Origin: Siphonodentalium dalli
Lineage: Eukaryota; Mollusca; Scaphopoda; Gadilida; Siphonodentaliidae
Assembly (NCBI GenBank): GCA_032622095.1
Contig: CP136068.1
Span: 15,543,729-15,607,728, forward strand
Direction of reading: 5' to 3'
DNA length: 64,000 nucleotides
A model generated the notes under the pieces. That model was not told the origin of the DNA. It saw only the letters and a program-made list of their open reading frames with translations, and did no database searches. Below, in pieces: positions 36,933 to 50,370 of the stretch; within the stretch, counting starts at the first letter, position 1; the number at the start of each line of letters is the position of its first letter. Made by a program: the position numbers and the translations under genes.

Positions 36933-38280
36933 ATGAAAATGACCACATTTTGGACAGATTTAAAGAAGAAACGCATGGATTCGCCTGTATATAGTAAAGA
37001 AAGTGATAAATCTGGTAATTTTCCATGGATGTCATGTACCATTAGGGGGTCAGGGGGTCTAAAGCCCCCCCTCCCCACAATTTTGAGGAGTGTTAGCCCC
37101 CCCCCCCTATTGGGAAAATGTGTCATTTGACCCAATTAAGCTTTTCCGGCACCCAGTAGCCTTATCTGGGACCGTAGCCCCACCCCAAGTCGGGGGGGGG
37201 TGATGGCATCACCACTAGAGTTACTGTCGTGCAAAACTGTCATGGCAGCTTTGTTAAACAGACAGTATGCCCTGCCATCTGGTAAAATTTCATGCCTGAG
37301 GCTGTGTCTGATGTTGTATCATAATGTTTCGATATTTAAATTGACTTATGGTTGCTTTACATTGCTATTAAAAAAACAACAAAAAATTATTTTCTGTTAA
37401 TTTTGGTAAATATTTATTATAAATTGCCAATTCTGCACGAAAAGGGTTTAAAATTGGACAATATATCCCTCTCAAAATGTATATTAACATTTCCTCTTCA
37501 ATTTAGTAATATTATGGTATATAAGGACATACTTCAGTTATACAAGATGCATTAGCTAGTAAAATTGAAAAAAAAGCTAAATTTTTTTGCTTTATTTTGA
37601 GGATTGACACTAATTTTCAGGATGCCTCATATTGGAAAAATAAACCACTACTGCTCGATATAATCCATTTTTGATTTCAGTAAGGTCTATATTTTGATAA
37701 AATACTATAAGAAACGCTGTTATTCACACATATACATATATATAGGAATCAGGGAGCTAAATGTGTTCTAGAGTCGGGGAGCGAGTACACCGTGGAACCC
37801 TAAAGGTGAAGGTAACTGAAGAATGACCTTCACCTGATACATGCGACACGTTATTAAAGGATGACATCGCGTTTATTTGATTTGTACATAATATCTAAAT
37901 AATTTAAACTGGTGAATGAATGGGGGAACGGATTTTTGTGAGCGGGAAATGTATTTAACTAGCTGTTGTAGATTTGGGTTTTTCCAGATCAAATTTGGCT
38001 GTGAGATAGCCCTGTCGTACACTTGGGGATTTATTTTAAAAAGTAAACACATGACCTATGATTTTTCTTGCATTTTCGTGATCAACTGGTGTCAATCTAG
38101 CTGGGTAAACATCACTGGTATGGCCTGCAGGCTTCAATTCAGCGAATTTGGCCGAAACGTTAACACTGTCGCCTATGGGAAACCATTTAGTTCCGTGATT
38201 CCTATAAGAAAAATTTGAATTTTACGAAATTTCACGTCTCACCATGATAAGTTGTTATTTCCATATTTTCTTATTTTCAA
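36933..38280 (+). repeat. Monomer 33, long
   Basis: The G tract is 9. From here rightwards every element copy belongs to the GCAGG/GATTCC haplotype. Confidence 0.95.
37745..38202 (+). mobile_element. MITE-like copy, monomer 33, haplotype B
   Basis: Consensus haplotype B; first of the all-B block. Confidence 0.72.
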
Positions 38281-39170
38281 ATGAAAATGACCACATTTTG
38301 GACAGATTTAAAGAAGAAACGCATGGATTCGCCTGTATATAGTAAAGAAAGTGATAAATCTGGTAATTTTCCATGGATGTCATGTACCATTAGGGGGTCA
38401 GGGGGTCTAAAGCCCCCCCTCCCCACAATTTTGAGGAGTGTTAGCCCCCCCCCACTATTGGGAAAATGTGTCATTTGACCCAATTAAGCTTTTCCGGCAC
38501 CCAGTAGCCTTATCTGGGACCGTAGCCCCACCCCAAGTCGGGGGGGGGGGGGTGATGGCATCACCACTAGAGTTACTGTCGTGCAAAACTGTCATGGCAG
38601 CTTTGTTAAACAGACAGTATGCCCTGCCATCTGGTAAAATTTCATGCCTGAGGCTGTGTCTGATGTTGTATCATAATGTTTCGATATTTAAATTGACTTA
38701 TGGTTGCTTTACATTGCTATTAAAAAAACAACAAAAAATTATTTTCTGTTAATTTTGGTAAATATTTATTATAAATTGCCAATTCTGCACGAAAAGGGTT
38801 TAAAATTGGACAATATATCCCTCCCAAAATGTATATTAACATTTCCTCTTCAATTTAGTAATATTATGGTATATAAGGACATACTTCAGTTATACAAGAT
38901 GCATTAGCTAGTAAAATTGAAAAAAAAGCTAAATTTTTTTGCTTTATTTTGAGGATTGACACTAATTTTCAGGATGCCTCATATTGGAAAAATAAACCAC
39001 TACTGCTCGATATAATCCATTTTTGATTTCAGTAAGGTCTATATTTTGATAAAATACTATAAGAAACGCTGTTATTCACACATATACATATATATAAGAA
39101 AAATTTGAATTTTACGAAATTTCACGTCTCACCATGATAAGTTGTTATTTCCATATTTTCTTATTTTCAA
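38281..39170 (+). repeat. Monomer 34, short
   Basis: The second C tract is followed by ACTATTGGG, with an inserted A near 38454. Private CCCTCCCAAAATG near 38820. Confidence 0.95.
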
Positions 39171-40521
39171 ATGAAAATGACCACATTTTGGACAGATTTA
39201 AAGAAGAAACGCATGGATTCGCCTGTATATAGTAAAGAAAGTGATAAATCTGGTAATTTTCCATGGATGTCATGTACCATTAGGGGGTCAGGGGGTCTAA
39301 AGCCCCCCCTCCCCACAATTTTGAGGAGTGTTAGCCCCCCCCCCTATTGGGAAAATGTGTTATTTGACCCAATTAAGCTTTTCCGGCACCCAGTAGCCTT
39401 ATCTGGGACCGTAGCCCCACCCCAAGTCGGGGGGGGGGGGGGGTGATGGCATCACCACTAGAGTTACTGTCGTGCAAAACTGTCATGGCAGCTTTGTTAA
39501 ACAGACAGTATGCCCTGCCATCTGGTAAAATTTCATGCCTGAGGCTGTCTGATGTTGTATCATAATGTTTCGATATTTAAATTGACTTATGGTTGCTTTA
39601 CATTGCTATTAAAAAAACAACAAAAAATTATTTTCTGTTAATTTTGGTAAATATTTATTATAAATTGCCAATTCTGCACGAAAAGGGTTTAAAATTGGAC
39701 AATATATCCCTCTCAAAATGTATATTAACATTTCCTCTTCAATTTAGTAATATTATGGTATATAAGGACATACTTCAGTTATACAAGATGCATTAGCTAG
39801 TAAAATTGAAAAAAAAGCTAAATTTTTTTGCTTTATTTTGAGGATTGACACTAATTTTCAGGATGCCTCATATTGGAAAAATAAACCACTACTGCTCGAT
39901 ATAATCCATTTTTGATTTCAGTAAGGTCTATATTTTGATAAAATACTATAAGAATCGCTGTTATTCACACATATACATATATATAGGAATCAGGGAGCTA
40001 AATGTGTTCTAGAGTCGGGGAGCGAGTACACCGTGGAACCCTAAAGGTGAAGGTAACTGAAGAATGACCTTCACCTGATACATGCGACACGTTATTAAAG
40101 GATGACATCGCGTTTATTTGATTTGTACATAATATCTAAATAATTTAAACTGGTGAATGAATGGGGGAACGGATTTTTGTGAGCGGGAAATGTATTTAAC
40201 TAGCTGTTGTAGATTTGGGTTTTTCCAGATCAAATTTGGCTGTGAGATAGCCCTGTCGTACACTTGGGGATTTATTTTAAAAAGTAAACACATGACCTAT
40301 GATTTTTTTTGCATTTTCGTGATCAACTGGTGTCAATCTAGCTGGGTAAACATCACTGGTATGGCCTGCAGGCTTCAATTCAGCGAATTTGGCCGAAACG
40401 TTAACACTGTCGCCTATGGGAAACCATTTAGTTCCGTGATTCCTATAAGAAAAATTTGAATTTTACGAAATTTCACGTCTCACCATGATAAGTTGTTATT
40501 TCCATATTTTCTTATTTTCAA
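39171..40521 (+). repeat. Monomer 35, long
   Basis: Private changes are GTGTTATTTGACC near 39357, a 2-bp deletion giving GAGGCTGTCTGATG near 39541, AAGAATCGCTG near 39951 and a T8 run in the element near 40303. The 2-bp deletion shifts a frame that is open in other units. Confidence 0.95.
39986..40443 (+). mobile_element. MITE-like copy, monomer 35, haplotype B
   Basis: Private GATTTTTTTTGC near 40302, where other copies have a C inside the T run. Confidence 0.72.
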
Positions 40522-41416
40522 ATGAAAATGACCACATTTTGGACAGATTTAAAGAAGAAACGCATGGATTCGCCTGTATATAGTAAAGAAAGTGATAAAT
40601 CTGGTAATTTTCCATGGATGTCATGTACCATTAGGGGGTCAGGGGGTCTAAAGCCCCCCCTCCCCACAATTTTGAGGAGTGTTAGCCCCCCCCCCCCCTA
40701 TTGGGAAAATGTGTCATTTGACCCAATTAAGCTTTTCCGGCACCCAGTAGCCTTATCTGGGACCGTAGCCCCACCCCAAGTCGGGGGGGGGGGGGGGGTG
40801 ATGGCATCACCACTAGAGTTACTGTCGTGCAAAACTGTCATGGCAGCTTTGTTAAACAGACAGTATGCCCTGCCATCTGGTAAAATTTCATGCCTGAGGC
40901 TGTGTCTGATGTTGTATCATAATGTTTCGATATTTAAATTGACTTATGGTTGCTTTACATTGCTATTAAAAAAACAACAAAAAATTATTTTCTGTTAATT
41001 TTGGTAAATATTTATTATAAATTGCCAATTCTGCACGAAAAGGGTTTAAAATTGGACAATATATCCCTCTCAAAATGTATATTAACATTTCCTCTTCAAT
41101 TTAGTAATATTATGGTATATAAGGACATACTTCAGTTATACAAGATGCATTAGCTAGTAAAATTGAAAAAAAAGCTAAATTTTTTTGCTTTATTTTGAGG
41201 ATTGACACTAATTTTCAGGATGCCTCATATTGGAAAAATAAACCACTACTGCTCGATATAATCCATTTTTGATTTCAGTAAGGTCTATATTTTGATAAAA
41301 TACTATAAGAAACGCTGTTATTCACACATATACATATATATAAGAAAAATTTGAATTTTACGAAATTTCACGTCTCACCATGATAAGTTGTTATTTCCAT
41401 ATTTTCTTATTTTCAA
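40522..41416 (+). repeat. Monomer 36, short
   Basis: The three homopolymer tracts (C7, C12, G16) happen to be in register, so one reading frame runs 158 codons from 40522 to 40998. Confidence 0.95.
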
Positions 41417-42764
41417 ATGAAAATGACCACATTTTGGACAGATTTAAAGAAGAAACGCATGGATTCGCCTGTATATAGTAAAGAAAGTGATAAATCTGGT
41501 AATTTTCCATGGATGTCATGTACCATTAGGGGGTCAGGGGGTCTAAAGCCCCCCTCCCCACAATTTTGAGGAGTGTTAGCCCCCCCCCCTATTGGGAAAA
41601 TGTGTCATTTGACCCAATTAAGCTTTTCCGGCACCCAGTAGCCTTATCTGGGACCGTAGCCCCACCCCAAGTCGGGGGGGGGGGTGATGGCATCACCACT
41701 AGAGTTACTGTCGTGCAAAACTGTCATGGCAGCTTTGTTAAACAGACAGTATGCCCTGCCATCTGGTAAAATTTCATGCCTGAGGCTGTGTCTGATGTTG
41801 TATCATAATGTTTCGATATTTAAATTGACTTATGGTTGCTTTACATTGCTATTAAAAAAACAACAAAAAATTATTTTCTGTTAATTTTGGTAAATATTTA
41901 TTATAAATTGCCAATTCTGCACGAAAAGGGTTTAAAATTGGACAATATATCCCTCTCAAAATGTATATTAACATTTCCTCTTCAATTTAGTAATATTATG
42001 GTATATAAGGACATACTTCAGTTATACAAGATGCATTAGCTAGTAAAATTGAAAAAAAAGCTAAATTTTTTTGCTTTATTTTGAGGATTGACACTAATTT
42101 TCAGGATGCCTCATATTGGAAATATAAACCACTACTGCTCGATATAATCCATTTTTGATTTCAGTAAGGTCTATATTTTGATAAAATACTATAAGAAACG
42201 CTGTTATTCACACATATACATATATATAGGAATCAGGGAGCTAAATGTGTACTAGAGTCGGGGAGCGAGTACACCGTGGAACCCTAAAGGTGAAGGTAAC
42301 TGAAGAATGACCTTCACCTGATACATGCGACACGTTATTAAAGGATGAAATCGCGTTTATTTGATTTGTACATAATATCTAAATAATTTAAACTGGTGAA
42401 TGAATGGGGGAACGGATTTTTGTGAGCGGGAAATGTATTTAACTAGCTGTTGTAGATTTGGGTTTTTCCAGATCAAATTTGGCTGTGAGATAGCCCTGTC
42501 GTACACTTGGGGATTTATTTTAAAAAGTAAACACATGACCTATGATTTTTCTTGCATTTTCGTGATCAACTGGTGTCAATCTAGCTGGGTAAACATCACT
42601 GGTATGGCCTGCAGGCTTCAATTCAGCGAATTTGGCCGAAACGTTAACACTGTCGCCTATGGGAAACCATTTAGTTCCGTGATTCCTATAAGAAAAATTT
42701 GAATTTTACGAAATTTCACGTCTCACCATGATAAGTTGTTATTTCCATATTTTCTTATTTTCAA
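41417..42764 (+). repeat. Monomer 37, long
   Basis: Has GGAAATATAAACC near 42118 (others GGAAAAATAAACC), shared only with short monomer 39. The element has private GTGTACTAGAG and GGATGAAATCGC. Confidence 0.95.
42229..42686 (+). mobile_element. MITE-like copy, monomer 37, haplotype B
   Basis: Private GTGTACTAGAG (TCTAGA lost) and GGATGAAATCGC. Confidence 0.72.
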
Positions 42765-43651
42765 ATGAAAATGACCACATTTTGGACAGATTTAAAGAAG
42801 AAACGCATGGATTCGCCTGTATATAGTAAAGAAAGTGATAAATCTGGTAATTTTCCATGGATGTCATGTACCATTAGGGGGTCAGGGGGTCTAAAGCCCC
42901 CCCTCCCCACAATTTTGAGGAGTGTTAGCCCCCCCCCCTATTGGGAAAATGTGTCATTTGACCCAATTAAGCTTTTCCGGCACCCAGTAGCCTTATCTGG
43001 GACCGTAGCCCCACCCCAAGTCGGGGGGGGGGGTGATGGCATCACCACTAGAGTTACTGTCGTGCAAAACTGTCATGGCAGCTTTGTTAAACAGACAGTA
43101 TGCCCTGCCATCTGGTAAAATTTCATGCCTGAGGCTGTGTCTGATGTTGTATCATAATGTTTCGATATTTAAATTGACTTATGGTTGCTTTACATTGCTA
43201 TTAAAAAAACAACAAAAAATTATTTTCTGTTAATTTTGGTAAATATTTATTATAAATTGCCAATTCTGCACGAAAAGGGTTTAAAATTGGACAATATATC
43301 CCTCTCAAAATGTATATTAACATTTCCTCTTCAATTTAGTAATATTATGGTATATAAGGACATACTTCAGTTATACAAGATGCATTAGCTAGTAAAATTG
43401 AAAAAAAAGCTAAATTTTTTTGCTTTATTTTGAGGATTGACACTAATTTTCAGGATGCCTCATATTGGAAAAATAAACCACTACTGCTCGATATAATCCA
43501 TTTTTGATTTCAGTAAGGTCTATATTTTGATAAAATACTATAAGAAACGCTGTTATTCACACATATACATATATATAAGAAAAATTTGAATTTTACGAAA
43601 TTTCACGTCTCACCATGATAAGTTGTTATTTCCATATTTTCTTATTTTCAA
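42765..43651 (+). repeat. Monomer 38, short
   Basis: Near consensus, with a G tract of 11. Confidence 0.95.
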
Positions 43652-44540
43652 ATGAAAATGACCACATTTTGGACAGATTTAAAGAAGAAACGCATGGATT
43701 CGCCTGTATATAGTAAAGAAAGTGATAAATCTGGTAATTTTCCATGGATGTCATGTACCATTAGGGGGTCAGGGGGTCTAAAGCCCCCCCTCCCCACAAT
43801 TTTGAGGAGTGTTAGCCCCCCCCCCTATTGGGAAAATGTGTCATTTGACCCAATTAAGCTTTTCCGGCACCCAGTAGCCTTATCTGGGACCGTAGCCCCA
43901 CCCCAAGTCGGGGGGGGGGGGGTGATGGCATCACCACTAGAGTTACTGTCGTGCAAAACTGTCATGGCAGCTTTGTTAAACAGACAGTATGCCCTGCCAT
44001 CTGGTAAAATTTCATGCCTGAGGCTGTGTCTGATGTTGTATCATAATGTTTCGATATTTAAATTGACTTATGGTTGCTTTACATTGCTATTAAAAAAACA
44101 ACAAAAAATTATTTTCTGTTAATTTTGGTAAATATTTATTATAAATTGCCAATTCTGCACGAAAAGGGTTTAAAATTGGACAATATATCCCTCTCAAAAT
44201 GTATATTAACATTTCCTCTTCAATTTAGTAATATTATGGTATATAAGGACATACTTCAGTTATACAAGATGCATTAGCTAGTAAAATTGAAAAAAAAGCT
44301 AAATTTTTTTGCTTTATTTTGAGGATTGACACTAATTTTCAGGATGCCTCATATTGGAAATATAAACCACTACTGCTCGATATAATCCATTTTTGATTTC
44401 AGTAAGGTCTATATTTTGATAAAATACTATAAGAAACGCTGTTATTCACACATATACATATATATAAGAAAAATTTGAATTTTACGAAATTTCACGTCTC
44501 ACCATGATAAGTTGTTATTTCCATATTTTCTTATTTTCAA
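43652..44540 (+). repeat. Monomer 39, short
   Basis: Shares GGAAATATAAACC (near 44356) with long monomer 37. Tract lengths leave a 156-codon open frame from 43652. Confidence 0.95.
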
Positions 44541-45893
44541 ATGAAAATGACCACATTTTGGACAGATTTAAAGAAGAAACGCATGGATTCGCCTGTATAT
44601 AGTAAAGAAAGTGATAAATCTGGTAATTTCCCATGGATGTCAAGTACCATTAGGGGGTCAGGGGGTCTAAAGCCCCCCCTCTCCCCACAATTTTGAGGAG
44701 TGTTAGCCCCCCCCCCCTATTGGGAAAATGTGTCATTTGACCCAATTAAGCTTTTCCGGCACCCAGTAGCCTTATCTGGGACCGTAGCCCCACCCCAAGT
44801 CGGGGGGGGGGGGTGATGGCATCACCACTAGAGTTACTGTCGTGCAAAACTTTCATGACAGCTTTGTTAAACAGACAGTATGCCCTGCCATCTGGTAAAA
44901 TTTCATGCCTGAGGCTGTGTCTGATGTTGTATCATAATGTTTCGATATTTAAATTGACTTATGGTTGCTTTACATTGCTATTAAAAAAACAACAAAAAAT
45001 TATTTTCTGTTAATTTTGGTAAATATTTATTATAAATTGCCAATTCTGCACGAAAAGGGTTTAAAATTGGACAATATATCCCTCTCAAAATGTATATTAA
45101 CATTTCCTCTTCAATTTAGTAATATTATGGTATATAAGGACATACTTCAGTTATACAAGATGCATTAGCTAGTAAAATTGAAAAAAAAGCTAAATTTTTT
45201 TGCTTTATTTTGAGGATTGACACTAATTTTCAGGATGCCTCATATTGGAAAAATAAACCACTACTGCTCGATATAATCCATTTTTGATTTCAGTAAGGTC
45301 TATATTTTGATAAAATACTATAAGAAACGCTGTTATTCACACATATACATATATATAGGAATCAGGGAGCTAAATGTGTTCTAGAGTCGGGGAGCGAGTA
45401 CACCGTGGAACCCTAAAGGTGAAGGTAACTGAAGAATGACCTTCACCTGATACATGCGACACGTTATTAAAGGATGACATCGCGTTTATTTGATTTGTAC
45501 ATAATATCTAAATAATTTAAACTGGTGAATGAATGGGGGAACGGATTTTTGTGAGCGGGAAATGTATTTAACTAGCTGTTGTAGATTTGGGTTTTTCCAG
45601 ATCAAATTTGGCTGTGAGATAGCCCTGTCGTACACTTGGGGATTTATTTTAAAAAGTAAACACATGACCTATGATTTTTCTTGCATTTTCGTGATCAACT
45701 GGTGTCAATCTAGCTGGGTAAACATCACTGGTATGGCCTGCAGGCTTCAATTCAGCGAATTTGGCCGAAACGTTAACACTGTCGCCTATGGGAAACCATT
45801 TAGTTCCGTGATTCCTATAAGAAAAATTTGAATTTTACGAAATTTCACGTCTCACCATGATAAGTTGTTATTTCCATATTTTCTTATTTTCAA
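44541..45893 (+). repeat. Monomer 40, long
   Basis: Private changes are AATTTCCCATGG, GTCAAGTACC near 44640, an inserted CT in the first C tract (CCCCTCTCCCC) and ACTTTCATGACAG near 44849. Confidence 0.95.
45358..45815 (+). mobile_element. MITE-like copy, monomer 40, haplotype B
   Basis: Consensus haplotype B in an otherwise divergent monomer. Confidence 0.72.
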
Positions 45894-46780
45894 ATGAAAA
45901 TGACCACATTTTGGACAGATTTAAAGAAGAAACGCATGGATTCGCCTGTATATAGTAAAGAAAGTGATAAATCTGGTAATTTTCCATGGATGTCATGTAC
46001 CATTAGGGGGTCAGGGGGTCTAAAGCCCCCCCTCCCCACAATTTTGAGGAGTGTTAGCCCTCCCCCTATTGGGAAAATGTGTCATTTGACCCAATTAAGC
46101 TTTTCCGGCACCCAGTAGCCTTATCTGGGACCGTAGCCCCACCCCAAGTCGGGGGGGGGGGGTGATGGCATCACCACTAGAGTTACTGTCGTGCAAAACT
46201 GTCATGGCAGCTTTGTTAAACAGACAGTATGCCCTGCCATCTGGTAAAATTTCATGCCTGAGGCTGTGTCTGATGTTGTATCATAATGTTTCGATATTTA
46301 AATTGACTTATGGTTGCTTTACATTGCTATTAAAAAAACAACAAAAAATTATTTTCTGTTAATTTTGGTAAATATTTATTATAAATTGCCAATTCTGCAC
46401 GAAAAGGGTTTAAAATTGGACAATATATCCCTCTCAAAATGTATATTAACATTTCCTCTTCAATTTAGTAATATTATGGTATATAAGGACATACTTCAGT
46501 TATACAAGATGCATTAGCTAGTAAAATTGAAAAAAAAGCTAAATTTTTGTGCTTTATTTTGAGGATTGACACTAATTTTCAGGATGCCTCATATTGGAAA
46601 AATAAACCACTACTGCTCGATATAATCCATTTTTGATTTCAGTAAGGTCTATATTTTGATAAAATACTATAAGAAACGCTGTTATTCACACATATACATA
46701 TATATAAGAAAAAGTTGAATTTTACGAAATTTCACGTTTCACCATGATAAGTTGTTATTTCCATATTTTCTTATTTTCAA
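45894..46780 (+). repeat. Monomer 41, short
   Basis: The second C tract is interrupted (CCCTCCCCC). Also TTTTTGTGCTTT near 46545, GAAAAAGTTGAAT near 46709 and CACGTTTCACC near 46733. Confidence 0.95.
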
Positions 46781-48126
46781 ATGAAAATGACCACATTTTG
46801 GACAGATTTAAAGAAGAAACGCATGGATTCGCCTGTATATAGTAAAGAAAGTGATAAATCTGGTAATTTTCCATGGATGTCATGTACCATTAGGGGGTCA
46901 GGGGGTCTAAAGCCCCCCCCCCCTCCCCACAATTTTGAGGAGTGTTAGCCCCCCCCCTATTGGGAAAATGTGTCATTTGACCCAATTAAGCTTTTCCGGC
47001 ACCCAGTAGCCTTATCTGGGACCGTAGCCCCACCCCAAGTCGGGGGGGGGGGGGTGATGGCATCACCACTAGAGTTACTGTCGTGCAAAACTGTCATGGC
47101 AGCTTTGTTAAACAGACAGTATGCCCTGCCATCTGGTAAAATTTCATGCCCGAGGCTGTGTCTGATGTTGTATCATAATGTTTCGATATTTAAATTGACT
47201 TATGGTTGCTTTACATTGCTATTAAAAAAACAACAAAAAATTATTTTCTGTTAATTTTGGTAAATATTTATTATAAATTGCCAATTGTGCACGAAAAGGG
47301 TTTAAAATTGGACAATATATCCCTCTCAAAATGTATATTAACATTTCCTCTTCAATTTAGTAATATTATGGTATATAAGGACATACTTCAGTTATACAAG
47401 ATGCATTAGCTAGTAAAATTGAAAAAAAAGCTAAATTTTTTTGCTTTATTTTGAGGATTGACACTAATTTTCAGGATGCCTCATATTGGAAAAATAAACC
47501 ACTACTGCTCGATATAATCCATTTTTGATTTCAGTAAGGTCTATATTTTGATAAAATACTATAAGAAACGCTGTTATTCACACATATACATATATATAGG
47601 AATCAGGGAGCTAAATGTGTTCTAGAGTCGGGGAGCGAGTACACCGTGGAACCCTAAAGGTGAAGGTAACTGAAGAATGCCCTTCACCTGATACATGCGA
47701 CACGTTATTAAAGGATGACATCGCGTTTATTTGATTTGTACATAATATCTAAATAATTTAAACTGGTGAATGAATGGGGGAACGGATTTTTGTGAGCGGG
47801 AAATGTATTTAACTAGCTGTTGTAGATTTGGGTTTTTCCAGATCAAATTTGGCTGTGAGATAGCCCTGTCGTACACTTGGGGATTTATTTTAAAAAGTAA
47901 ACACATGATCTATGATTTTTCTTGCATTTTCGTGATCAACTGGTGTCAATCTAGCTGGGTAAACATCACTGGTATGGCCTGCAGGCTTCAATTCAGCGAA
48001 TTTGGCCGAAACGTTAACACTGTCGCCTATGGGAAACCATTTAGTTCCGTGATTCCTATAAGAAAAATTTGAATTTTACGAAATTTCACGTCTCACCATG
48101 ATAAGTTGTTATTTCCATATTTTCAA
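46781..48126 (+). repeat. Monomer 42, long
   Basis: Private changes are TGCCCGAGGC near 47149, CAATTGTGCACG near 47283, AATGCCCTTCACC in the element hairpin near 47677 and CATGATCTATG near 47905. Its last bases lack 8 bp between two TATTTTC repeats, so CATATTTTC is followed directly by AAATG. Confidence 0.95.
47599..48056 (+). mobile_element. MITE-like copy, monomer 42, haplotype B
   Basis: An A-to-C change near 47680 removes the loop-closing pair of the internal hairpin. Private CATGATCTATG. Confidence 0.72.
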
Positions 48127-49478
48127 ATGAAAATGACCACATTTTGGACAGATTTAAAGAAGAAACGCATGGATTCGCCTGTATATAGTAAAGAAAGTGA
48201 TAAATCTGGTAATTTTCCATGGATGTCATGTACCATTAGGGGGTCAGGGGGTCTAAAGCCCCCCCTCCCCACAATTTTGAGGAGTGTTAGCCCCCCCCCC
48301 ATATTGGGAAAATGTGTCATTTGACCCAATTAAGCTTTTCCGGCACCCAGTAGCCTTATCTGGGACCGTAGCCCCACCCCAAGTCGGGGGGGGGGGGTGA
48401 TGGCATCACCACTAGAGTTACTGTCGTGCAAAACTGTCATGGCAGCTTTGTTAAACAGACAGTATGCCCTGCCATCTGGTAAAATTTCATGCCTGAGGCT
48501 GTGTCTGATGTTGTATCATAATGTTTCGATATTTAAATTGACTTATGGTTGCTTTACATTGCTATTAAAAAAACAACAAAAAATTATTTTCTGTTAATTT
48601 TGGTAAATATTTATTATAAATTGCCAATTCTGCACGAAAAGGGTTTAAAATTGGACAATATATCCCTCTCAAAATGTATATTAACATTTCCTCTTCAATT
48701 TAGTAATATTATGGTATATAAGGACATACTTCAGTTATACAAGATGCATTAGCTAGTAAAATTGAAAAAAAAGCTAAATTTTTTTGCTTTATTTTGAGGA
48801 TTGACACTAATTTTCAGGATGCCTCATATTGGAAAAATAAACCACTACTGCTCGATATAATCCATTTTTGATTTCAGTAAGGTCTATATTTTGATAAAAT
48901 ACTATAAGAAACGCTGTTATTCACACATATACATATATATAGGAATCAGGGAGCTAAATGTGTTCTAGAGTCGGGGAGCGAGTACACCGTGGAACCCTAA
49001 AGGTGAAGGTAACTGAAGAATGACCTTCACCTGATACATGCGACACGTTATTAAAGGATGACATCGCGTTTATTTGATTTGTACATAATATCTAAATAAT
49101 TTAAACTGGTGAATGAATGGGGGAACGGATTTTTTGTGAGCGGGAAATGTATTTAACTAGCTGTTGTAGATTTGGGTTTTTCCAGATCAAATTTGGCTGT
49201 GAGATAGCCCTGTCGTACACTTGGGGATTTATTTTAAAAAGTAAACACATGACCTATGATTTTTCTTGCATTTTCGTGATCAACTGGTGTCAATCTAGCT
49301 GGGTAAACATCACTGGTATGGCCTGCAGGCTTCAATTCAGCGAATTTGGCCGAAACGTTAACACTGTCGCCTATGGGAAACCATTTAATTCCGTGATTCC
49401 TATAAGAAAAATTTGAATTTTACGAAATTTCACGTCTCACCATGATAAGTTGTTATTTCCATATTTTCTTATTTTCAA
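48127..49478 (+). repeat. Monomer 43, long
   Basis: Has CCCATATTGGG, as in monomer 11. Its element has one extra T (GGATTTTTTGTG) and CATTTAATTCCG, both shared only with monomers 48 and 52. Confidence 0.95.
48942..49400 (+). mobile_element. MITE-like copy, monomer 43, haplotype B plus extra T
   Basis: 459 bp. The extra T in GGATTTTTTGTG shifts the start of the internal open frame. CATTTAATTCCG alters the right inverted repeat. Confidence 0.72.
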
Positions 49479-50370
49479 ATGAAAATGACCACATTTTGGA
49501 CAGATTTAAAGAAGAAACGCATGGATTCGCCTGTATATAGTAAAGAAAGTGATAAATCTGGTAATTTTCCATGGATGTCATGTACCATTAGGGGGTCAGG
49601 GGGTCTAAAGCCCCCCCCCCTCCCCACAATTTTGAAGAGTGTTAGCCCCCCCCCCCCCCTATTGGGAAAATGTGTCATTTGACCCAATTAAGCTTTTCCG
49701 GCACCCAGTAGCCTTATCTGGGACCGTAGCCCCACCCCAAGTCGGTGGGGGGTGATGGCATCACCACTAGAGTTACTGTCGTGCAAAACTGTCATGGCAG
49801 CTTTGTTAAACAGACAGTATGCCCTGCCATCTGGTAAAATTTCATGCCTGAGGCTGTGTCTGATGTTGTATCATAATGTTTCGATATTTAAATTGACTTA
49901 TGGTTGCTTTACATTGCTATTAAAAAAAAAAAAAAAAAATATTTTCTGTTAATTTTGGTAAATATTTATTATAAATTGCCAATTCTGCACGAAAAGGGTT
50001 TAAAATTGGACAATATATCCCTCTCAAAATGTATATTAACATTTCCTCTTCAATTTAGTAATATTATGGTATATAAGGACATACTTCAGTTATACAAGAT
50101 GCATTAGCTAGTAAAATTGAAAAAAAAGCTAAATTTTTTTGCTTTATTTTGAGGATTGACACTAATTTTCAGGATGCCTCATATTGGAAAAATAAACCAC
50201 TACTGCTCGATATAATCCATTTTTGATTTCAGTAAGGTCTATATTTTGATAAAATACTATAAGAAACGCTGTTATTCACACATATACATATATATAAGAA
50301 AAATTTGAATTTTACGAAATTTCACGTCTCACCATGATAAGTTGTTATTTCCATATTTTCTTATTTTCAA
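49479..50370 (+). repeat. Monomer 44, short
   Basis: Long C tracts, a T-interrupted G tract (GG, T, 6 G), TTTGAAGAGTG near 49629, and a pure run of 18 A at 49922-49939. Confidence 0.95.
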
